20,563 nt of DNA from contig DIEM01000046.1 of the NCBI GenBank assembly GCA_002418625.1, positions 1-20,563 of the forward strand, given 5' to 3'. The stretch is from Firmicutes bacterium UBA5774 (GTDB taxonomy: Bacteria > Bacillota > Clostridia > Peptostreptococcales > Anaerovoracaceae). Shown in pieces: positions 14,593 to 20,563 of this stretch. The first letter of the stretch is position 1. The number at the start of each line of letters is the position of its first letter. Below the pieces are notes generated by a model. That model was given only the letters and a program-made list of their open reading frames with translations. It was not told the DNA's origin and searched no databases. The position numbers and the translations under genes are program-made.

Positions 14593-15985
14593 TCATCGGC
14601 CTTCGGCCGCCAATATCTCCATCGCAATTTCAACCGACTTTGAAACGCCCTCTGAAAAAGTCGGATGCGGCCGGATCACCGAAGCCAGTTGTGTCACGGT
14701 AAGCCCGGCGCTGATCGCTGTCGTCAATTCGCTGATCATGTCCGTCGCTCTTCCACTGACGATTTGAGCCCCGATCACGATCCCCGTCGAGATGTCAAAT
14801 ACTGTTTTAACAAAGCCCCTGTCCTGGGATTCAATAACAGAGCGGCCGTTAGAAATCATCTGGTATCTGGCTGCCTTTGCCGGGATCCCTTTGGATCGCC
14901 TCGTCAAGCGTCAAGCCGACGGATGCAATCTCAGGCTCGGTATAGACACAGGAAGGCACTGCCGAAAAATCGATCCCGGCCTTTTCACCAAACATGCCGG
15001 CAACTGCCGCTGTGCCCTGGGCTGAAGCGAGGTGCGCAAGCTGCAGGCCGCCAATAACGTCTCCCACGGCATAGATCCCATCAATGCATGTCTTGTAATT
15101 GTCATCGACTTTGATGCAGCCGCCGGACATTTCAGGTTCTATCCCAAGCCCGAACAGACCATCGATATTCGGCTTTCTTCCGGCTGCAACAAGGACGCCA
15201 TCCGCTTCAACGGCGGCTTGCCTTGTCTTTTCGCTGAAACTGCAGCGCAGCCTGCCGACATCCTCGATTTTTTCCAATTTTGCAGACGTGCATATCCTGA
15301 TGCCTCTTCGTTTCATTATTGCCGCCACGGCCTGGCTGATTTCCGGATCCATGGTTGGCAGTATCCTGTCCAACGCTTCGATGACAGTGACCTCACTGCC
15401 GAGATTGGCGTATATGGATGCGAATTCCAGGCCAATCACACCTCCGCCGATGATCACCAGACTACTGAAGCTCCTGCCACATTGGCCAATAAGCTCATCA
15501 CTCGTCATGACACCCGGCAGTTCGGATCCATCAAATCCAAGCATCGCAGGCTTCCCGCCCGTTGCCAGAAGAATTCTGTCCGCGAATATTTCCTGGTATT
15601 CCCCTGCATTTGAAACGCCTACGATCCCAGGCGAATTCACCGTCGCTTTCCCAATATAAATATCAATATTGTCATTCTTCAATAAATGCTCGACACCTCT
15701 GCGAAGCTTGGCCACGACTTCATCCTTTCGCCGATGCATCCCCTCAATATCATAGCAGGCGTCGGCAACCATGACGCCTAAACCTGCCGCGTTTCTGGCA
15801 TCTCTGTAGATTCCTGAAGCGTGCAGCAGTGCCTTCGTGGGTATGCATCCCTTGTTCAGGCAGGTGCCGCCAAGCTCTCCGAATTCTATGATCGCCGTTC
15901 TTTTGCCAAGCCGTCCGGCAAAGGCCGCTGCCTCGTAACCGGCAGGGCCGGCGCCGATGACCGCAAGATCGTACCTCTTTTCCAT
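14593..15985 (-). pseudogene. lpdA: Dihydrolipoamide dehydrogenase, frameshifted near 14890
   Basis: This is the E3/L-protein that re-oxidises dihydrolipoyl groups with NAD and FAD. The first 370-odd residues are intact: GAGPAGYEAA at 11-20, the redox disulfide C42-LNKG-C47, the NAD site GGGVIGLEFA and the FAD-linked YAVGDVIG. After GLTLDEAIQ the frame runs into a stop at about 14849. The rest (KGIPAKAARYQMISNGRS through HPTFSEGV, which holds the catalytic His) continues in another frame down to 14593. Inserting two bases at CAAAGGG (14893-14887) gives AIQKGIPAKAA and a 464-aa protein, the normal family length. It may be a real mutation or a sequencing error. It lies 37 bases after lplA and closes the gcv operon. 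Confidence 0.88.
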
Positions 15986-16022
15986 TAAACGTTCACCTCC
16001 CGCTGTTACTGTCTATTATGAC

Positions 16023-17036
16023 CTAAAGGCGCCGCTCAAGGATCATTTTCCGGATATCCTCAATGATTGCGGTGTTTGGGGTCGAACCTCCAGCGTCTGT
16101 CTGTCCCCGGCCGGCAAGGCTCCCCAGCGCATCCGACATTTCCGGAGCGGACGCCCGGACTCCTTTCAGGTATTCGGGAAGTCCCGCGATCAGGTCCGCA
16201 TCCATGGCGTCGGAAAATATGACAGCATCTGCAATTAGGCCGTTGTTCACCTTCAATCTGATATCCACGCCTCCCCAGGCAAATCTGTCGGCCATTTCCA
16301 CGCCAAATTCCATGGTCTGACCATACCGCCAATCCGCTGAAGCATACTTCCTGTACAGCGCCATCAGCTGCTTCGCGTCCCGTTCGCCTACGGATAAAAC
16401 GTCTGGGCGAGCGTCATATTCTTCGGCAAAAGCATCCCGCAGATTTCGCATCATTGATTCTATCGTCAGCGCAGGCGCATGTTCCTTGAGATTCGTGATC
16501 CTGGACCTGACTGATTTCACACCCTTGGCTTTTAATTTGTCTTCGGGGACATTCAGGTACCTCGCGACCCTTTCCCCGTCGACATCGATCAGCAGTGTGC
16601 CGTGATGGCAGGATCTTCCGTTTCGATGGTAGAATGCGTTGCCGGAAAATTTCCTTCCATCTGCTGTGATGTCGTTTCTTCCGGATTTTTCGGCCTTGAT
16701 GCCGGCGGCGGATACCGCTTTCAGGATCACATTCAGCTGCCGGTCCAGGTCATAATGCCTGCTGTGCATCAGGAATGTGAAATTCAGATTGCCCAGATCA
16801 TGGTAGACCGCCCCGCCGCCGGACAGCCGCCGTGCGAGATGGCCGCCGTCGCGCTCCAGCTCGCTGACATTGCATTCGCTGAAGCAGTTCTGATTCCGGC
16901 CGATCACGACCGTCTGCCTGTTTTGCCACAGATACAGAATGCAGGTATCTTCATCCACATGCTCCATGAGATATTCCTCCGTGGCGAGATTCATGAAGGG
17001 ATCATGCCCCGTGCCGCTGACATATTCAGTTCTCAT
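16023..17036 (-). CDS. lplA: Lipoate-protein ligase LplA
   Basis: LplA activates lipoate with ATP and attaches it to lysines of lipoyl proteins, here most likely GcvH. The product is about 337 aa. Near the N-terminus it has FMNLATEEYL and WQNRQTVVIGRNQN. ARRLSGGGAVYHDLGNLNFT then forms the lipoate/AMP site, and GRKFSGNAFYHRNGRSCHHG carries the catalytic lysine. The C-terminal domain (about 245-337) is the usual accessory domain. The start is uncertain: ATG 17036, 17042 or 17066 all overlap the end of gcvPB. The AGG/AGA/CGG arginine usage matches the sel genes, not gcvPB. Confidence 0.94.
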   Translation of the reverse strand: MRTEYVSGTGHDPFMNLATEEYLMEHVDEDTCILYLWQNRQTVVIGRNQNCFSECNVSELERDGGHLARRLSGGGAVYHDLGNLNFTFLMHSRHYDLDRQLNVILKAVSAAGIKAEKSGRNDITADGRKFSGNAFYHRNGRSCHHGTLLIDVDGERVARYLNVPEDKLKAKGVKSVRSRITNLKEHAPALTIESMMRNLRDAFAEEYDARPDVLSVGERDAKQLMALYRKYASADWRYGQTMEFGVEMADRFAWGGVDIRLKVNNGLIADAVIFSDAMDADLIAGLPEYLKGVRASAPEMSDALGSLAGRGQTDAGGSTPNTAIIEDIRKMILERRL

Positions 17037-18507
17037 TTTCATCCGCTTCTTTCCCGTTGAATTCATACTTCAATTTAGGATTGCGCGCCGCCGTGACTTC
17101 GTCCAGCCTGGCGACAGGTGTCGTCAGCGGAGCCGCCTTCATGGCCGCCGGATCGGCATATGCCGTTCGTCGGCATTTGATGAATATTTCCGCTGCCTGA
17201 TCCAGCATATCGATGGATTCGGTCTCTGTCGGCTCGATCATCAGCGCTTCGTGCACGATCAGCGGGAAGTAATTGGTGGGCGGGTGGAAGTCGTAATCCA
17301 TCAGGCGTTTGGCAATGTCCAGCGCGTGGATGTCCGGCAGGTCCGGCCAGACTCCCTCAACAACGAACTCATGCATGCAGATGCGACCATAAGGGAGGGT
17401 GTATTTATGCCGCACTTTTGAAAGCAGGTAATTCGCATTAAGCACGGCATATTCGGATACCTTGCGCAAGCCGTCCGGACCATGCATGCGGATGTAGGTA
17501 TAGGCGCGCACCAGCATGCCGAACTGACCGAAGAAGGTTTTCACCCGACCGATCGATTGCGGCGGGTCGATGAAACCATACAACGGCGGTACATCGTCAC
17601 TGGCTTCTTCAACTATGCTGACGATGGGCGAGGGCAGGAAATCAGCCAACTCCGCGGTGACCGCCACCGGACCAGAACCCGGGCCGCCGCCGCCGTGCGG
17701 GGTGGAGAAGGTCTTGTGCAGGTTGAAGTGCATCACGTCGAACCCAAGGTCACCCGGTCGGGTGATGCCCAGCAGGGCGTTGAGGTTCGCGCCATCGCCG
17801 TACACCAGCCCGCCGGCTGCGTGGACGATCTCGATCACCTCGCACACATTTTCGTCGAACAAACCGAGCGTATTGGGGTTGGTGAGCATCAGACCTGAGA
17901 TTGTATCGTCGCAGATCTCCTTGAGGGCAGCCAGGTCGACATTTCCGCGTTTATCAGAAGGCAGATGTACAACCTCCAACCCGATCATCGATGAGGTGGC
18001 GGGATTGGTGCCGTGGGCGGAATCCGGGATGATGACGCGCGTGCGTTTCACATCACCGCGGGATTTGTGATAAGCGTCGATGATCTTCATGCCGGTGAAT
18101 TCACCCTGCGCGCCGGCGGCCGGCTGCAGTGAGACCGCGTCGAAGCCGCTAATCTCCTTGAGGAATTCCTGCAGCTGGTACATCAGGTAAAGGTTCCCCT
18201 GCACGGTTTCGACCGGCTGCAAGGGATGGGTGAGCGCGAAGCCCGGCAGGCGTGCGGTGACCTCGTTGATCTTCGGGTTGTACTTCATCGTGCACGAACC
18301 CAGGGGGTAAAAACCCTTGTCGATGCTGTAATTCATTGAGGAAAGGTGCGTGAAATGGCGGATCACATCGATCTCAGCCAGTTCAGGGAATGGAAGATCG
18401 GAGCGTACGAGTTCAGCGGGCGGGGAGTACTGCGGAACATCTGACCCTGGGAAGCGCACCCCGACACGACCGGGAGAGGAAAGCTCGTAGAGGGTTGGCT
18501 CAGTCAT
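17026..18507 (-). CDS. gcvPB: Glycine dehydrogenase (decarboxylating) subunit 2
   Basis: This is the PLP-bearing half of the split glycine cleavage P-protein. It decarboxylates glycine and passes aminomethyl to the GcvH lipoyl arm, and can run in reverse for glycine synthesis. The 493-aa product has SMNYSIDKGFYPLGSCTMKYN (58-77), AHGTNPA and the PLP lysine K265 in HFNLHKTFSTPHGGGG. The C-terminal tail after TAARNPKLKYEF is a short acidic extension overlapping lplA. AAGGAGG lies inside the end of gcvPA and the genes overlap by 8 bases. Arginine codons are mostly CGC (14 of 21 by hand count). Confidence 0.96.
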   Translation of the reverse strand: MTEPTLYELSSPGRVGVRFPGSDVPQYSPPAELVRSDLPFPELAEIDVIRHFTHLSSMNYSIDKGFYPLGSCTMKYNPKINEVTARLPGFALTHPLQPVETVQGNLYLMYQLQEFLKEISGFDAVSLQPAAGAQGEFTGMKIIDAYHKSRGDVKRTRVIIPDSAHGTNPATSSMIGLEVVHLPSDKRGNVDLAALKEICDDTISGLMLTNPNTLGLFDENVCEVIEIVHAAGGLVYGDGANLNALLGITRPGDLGFDVMHFNLHKTFSTPHGGGGPGSGPVAVTAELADFLPSPIVSIVEEASDDVPPLYGFIDPPQSIGRVKTFFGQFGMLVRAYTYIRMHGPDGLRKVSEYAVLNANYLLSKVRHKYTLPYGRICMHEFVVEGVWPDLPDIHALDIAKRLMDYDFHPPTNYFPLIVHEALMIEPTETESIDMLDQAAEIFIKCRRTAYADPAAMKAAPLTTPVARLDEVTAARNPKLKYEFNGKEADENEN

Positions 18508-19846
18508 GTGCGGCCTCCTTCAGGGCTACGGCAAAGTCATTGATCTCTTCTTTTGTAATCACCTCGGTAACCGCCACAAGCATGTGGTCTTTTAATTTCG
18601 GATCGACCTTGCCTAAATCAAACCCGCCCAGGAATCCATCATCGAGCAGGTGATGACTGAGGTGCTCCACGCTGGTGGGGCATTTCACCACAAATTCGTG
18701 GAAGAAGGGCTGCTCGTCGAGAACTTTGAAGCCGGGAATCCTGCCGATCACTTCGGCAGCGTAATGGGCTTTCTGGTAACAAAGATTGGCGACGTGCTGC
18801 ATGCCGCTCTTACCGAGCAGGCTCATGTAAATTGTTGCGGCGAGCGCCATCAGACCCTGGTTAGTGCAAATGTTGGAGGTGGCTTTTTCGCGGCGGATAT
18901 GCTGTTCGCGAGCGGTGAGGGTGAGCACGTATCCGCGCCGACCCTGGTGATCCACTGTCTCACCGACCAGCCTGCCGGAGATCTTGCGTACGAACTCGCT
19001 TTTCGTCGCGAGGAATCCGAGGTAGGGGCCGCCGAAGGAGAGCGGGATACCCAGCGGTTGACCTTCACCGACAACGATATCCGCGTCCATCGCACCGGGG
19101 GTCTTGAGCAACCCCAGCGCGGTTGGATTGACGACGACAGCGAACAACGCACCGGATTCGTGTGCCTTTTTAGCCAGGTTTGTGAAATCGTGGATGCGTC
19201 CGAAAAAGTCAGGATACTGAACCATCACGAGCGCTGTGTTGTCGTCGATCTGTTCCGACAGCTTTTCCGGGCTCTCGAAAGGATCCTTCCCGCCGGTAAT
19301 GAGTTCGACATTTTCATAACCGCACAGGTATGAGCACATCACTTCCCTATATTGTGGATTGATGGCAGGAGAGAGCAGGATCTTTGCGCGTTTGCCGCGG
19401 AAATTGTGATACGCCATTACCCCGGCTTCCGCTGCAGCGGTCGCGCCGTCGTAGTGCGAGGCGTTGCTGACTTCCATGCCGGTCAGGTTGGCGATCAGTG
19501 TTTGAAACTCGAAGATCGCCTGCAGCGTACCCTGCGAGATCTCGGGCTGGTATGGGGTATAAGCCGAGAAGAATTCTCCACGGCTGATCAGCGCGTCGAC
19601 TGCGGCTGGAATATAATGCCGGTAAGCGCCCGCGCCCAGAAAGCTGACCATGTCACCCGCGGTTTCATTCGACGTGGAAAAATCTTTCAATTCATCCAAA
19701 ACTTCCATTTCGGTCAGACCGTCTGGAAGGTCAAGTTTAGGAAAGCGGTGTTTTTCAGGTATACACCTGAAAAGGTCCTCCAACCGCTTCACACCGATGC
19801 TCGAAAGCATCGCTTCCTTTTCCTGATCGGTGTGTGGGATGAACAT
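18500..19846 (-). CDS. gcvPA: Glycine dehydrogenase (decarboxylating) subunit 1
   Basis: This is the non-PLP partner of GcvPB in the split P-protein; together they form the heterotetrameric decarboxylase. The 448-aa product is the usual length and shows FLGAGAYRHYIPAAVDAL, FFSAYTPYQPEISQGTLQAI and NASHYDGATAAAEA, followed by SNICTNQGLMALAAT. Its ATG shares one base with the gcvH stop (TAATG), and GAGG lies 6 bases upstream. By impression the sequence is closest to Anaerolineae (Chloroflexota) versions; that needs a database search to confirm. Confidence 0.96.
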   Translation of the reverse strand: MFIPHTDQEKEAMLSSIGVKRLEDLFRCIPEKHRFPKLDLPDGLTEMEVLDELKDFSTSNETAGDMVSFLGAGAYRHYIPAAVDALISRGEFFSAYTPYQPEISQGTLQAIFEFQTLIANLTGMEVSNASHYDGATAAAEAGVMAYHNFRGKRAKILLSPAINPQYREVMCSYLCGYENVELITGGKDPFESPEKLSEQIDDNTALVMVQYPDFFGRIHDFTNLAKKAHESGALFAVVVNPTALGLLKTPGAMDADIVVGEGQPLGIPLSFGGPYLGFLATKSEFVRKISGRLVGETVDHQGRRGYVLTLTAREQHIRREKATSNICTNQGLMALAATIYMSLLGKSGMQHVANLCYQKAHYAAEVIGRIPGFKVLDEQPFFHEFVVKCPTSVEHLSHHLLDDGFLGGFDLGKVDPKLKDHMLVAVTEVITKEEINDFAVALKEAAHD

Positions 19847-20238
19847 TAATGACCTCGCGTCTCACAGTAAGACGCGTAAGCTTCCGCGTCCATCAGGGAC
19901 TCCACTTCTGAAGGATTGGCAAGTTCCACTTTCAGCATCCAGGCAGCGCCAAAGGGATCCGAGTTGATCAATTCAGGTGAATTCGCGAGAGCTTCGTTGA
20001 TCTCGATCACTTTGCCGGACACTGGTGAAGAAACATCAGCGGCGGCTTTGACAGATTCAATGGTGCCAATGACAGCACCTTTCTTAACTTCGTCACCCGC
20101 TTCCACCGTGGCTTCAAAGAACACGATATCAGAAAGTTGATCCTGTGCGTAATCAGTCACTCCCAGTGTGGCGATATTACCTTCCACTTTCAGCCATTCA
20201 TCTGTGCTTGCGTATTTCAGTCCCTGTGGTGTATTCAT
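19846..20238 (-). CDS. gcvH: Glycine cleavage system H protein
   Basis: GcvH is the 130-aa lipoyl carrier that shuttles the aminomethyl group among P, T and L proteins. The lipoylated lysine is K64 in GTIESVKAAADVSSPVSG. The N-terminus LKYASTDEWLKV and the ITDYAQ-like VTDYAQDQLSDIVF are typical. GGAGG lies 9 bases before the ATG. It is the first gene of the operon and the likely substrate of the LplA two genes downstream. No gcvT (T protein) is present in this window. Confidence 0.97.
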   Translation of the reverse strand: MNTPQGLKYASTDEWLKVEGNIATLGVTDYAQDQLSDIVFFEATVEAGDEVKKGAVIGTIESVKAAADVSSPVSGKVIEINEALANSPELINSDPFGAAWMLKVELANPSEVESLMDAEAYASYCETRGH

Positions 20239-20323
20239 GCTTTAGTCCTCCAGATATTTGAGTGATTTGATCTTCCGTTGATAAACAACACAAAATTGAC
20301 TGGAAAAAATTTCCACTAACTTC

Positions 20324-20352
20324 ATTCTACGAATCAGCGCCTAAAAAGTCAA
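20324..20352 (-). promoter_or_regulatory. Sigma-70 promoter of the gcv operon
   Basis: On the minus strand TTGACT (20352-20347) and TAGAAT (20329-20324) are spaced by 17 bases. The start should be near 20317, giving a leader of about 80 bases before gcvH. That leader is too short for a glycine riboswitch, and I see none; it contains only a small GGAAA/TTCC hairpin. Confidence 0.8.
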
Positions 20353-20366
20353 GAAAAGGAGCTTGC

Positions 20367-20563
20367 TTAAACTTTATTTCGGCTGCGTAGGAACTGCCAG
20401 CTGCCGGCAAAAAAGGATAGGAACCCGGCGAATCTCAAAACTGACGCGCCTATTAAACCGGCTTGCAGGGAAATCGCGTCAGCCAGCAGGGTGCCGATCA
20501 TCGGCGCGAAAATGGCAGCCAGGTACTGCATCATTTGCGCGACCGAGACAAAGACCGCGCTGT
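20367..20563 (-). CDS. MFS-type transporter, C-terminal fragment (runs off window)
   Basis: The last 65 codons of a gene enter from the right edge and end in TAA at 20369-20367. The visible residues include AQMMQYLAAIFAPMIGTLLA and GLIGASVLRFAGFLSFF, two hydrophobic helices followed by a short basic tail (RSRNKV). This is typical of the last two helices of a major facilitator transporter. The substrate cannot be judged. The gcv promoter starts only about 15 bases downstream, so the stop lies close to it. Confidence 0.65.
   Translation of the reverse strand, partial: SAVFVSVAQMMQYLAAIFAPMIGTLLADAISLQAGLIGASVLRFAGFLSFFAGSWQFLRSRNKV

Noticed and set aside
14593..14907. Separate small gene at the end of lpdA
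   Set aside because: Its sequence is the C-terminal dimerisation domain of Lpd in another frame; it is part of the frameshifted gene.
20239..20323. Glycine riboswitch ahead of gcvH
   Set aside because: The leader from the predicted start is only about 80 bases and lacks the tandem aptamer features.
1..20563. CRISPR arrays, insertion sequences, rRNA
   Set aside because: I looked for spaced direct repeats, transposase motifs with terminal repeats, and rRNA segments and found none; the only tandem repeats are the short ones listed.

Overview
This window looks like a piece of an anaerobic, mid-GC bacterial genome, most likely a Clostridia-type Firmicute. That assignment is inferred from a complete bacterial selenocysteine (Sec) cassette, a DUF2680-like secreted protein, strong GGAGG-type ribosome binding sites and AGG/AGA/CGG-rich arginine codon use. 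The genus cannot be named from the sequence alone.

Region 1 (1-3896, minus strand) is a full Sec-decoding operon in the order tRNA-Sec (selC), selD, selA, selB. It starts from one near-perfect sigma-70 promoter, and selB runs off the left edge. selD is itself a selenoprotein: its true start lies 90 bases upstream of the obvious open frame, across an in-frame UGA. Region 2 (about 3935-9880, minus strand) holds two tandem OmpR-type two-component systems (RR-HK-RR-HK). They are followed by a small lipoprotein and a secreted coiled-coil protein, whose promoter carries an 11-bp-phased array of TGTAAA boxes, the usual form of OmpR/PhoB-family binding sites. A secreted DUF2680-like protein sits divergently at 10012. 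Region 3 (about 10500-14560, plus strand) has a glutaredoxin-like protein behind a CsoR/CstR-like palindrome, a small multidrug/EamA-like membrane protein, a GT4 glycosyltransferase and a GDP-mannose-forming bifunctional enzyme.

Region 4 (14593-20352, minus strand) is a glycine cleavage operon: gcvH, gcvPA, gcvPB, lipoate-protein ligase and a frameshifted dihydrolipoamide dehydrogenase, driven by a consensus promoter. No gcvT is present. The tail of an MFS-type transporter enters from the right edge.

The most interesting points are these. (i) A matching palindrome (ATACCCC-N4/5-GGTA type) sits on the Sec operon promoter and in front of the glutaredoxin gene, suggesting shared persulfide/selenide- or metal-type control. 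(ii) selD hides a UGA-encoded Sec. (iii) An envelope-sensing module carries its own phased operator. (iv) gcvPA/gcvPB use arginine codons very differently from the adjacent lplA, suggesting a transferred block. (v) lpdA is broken by an apparent 2-base loss.
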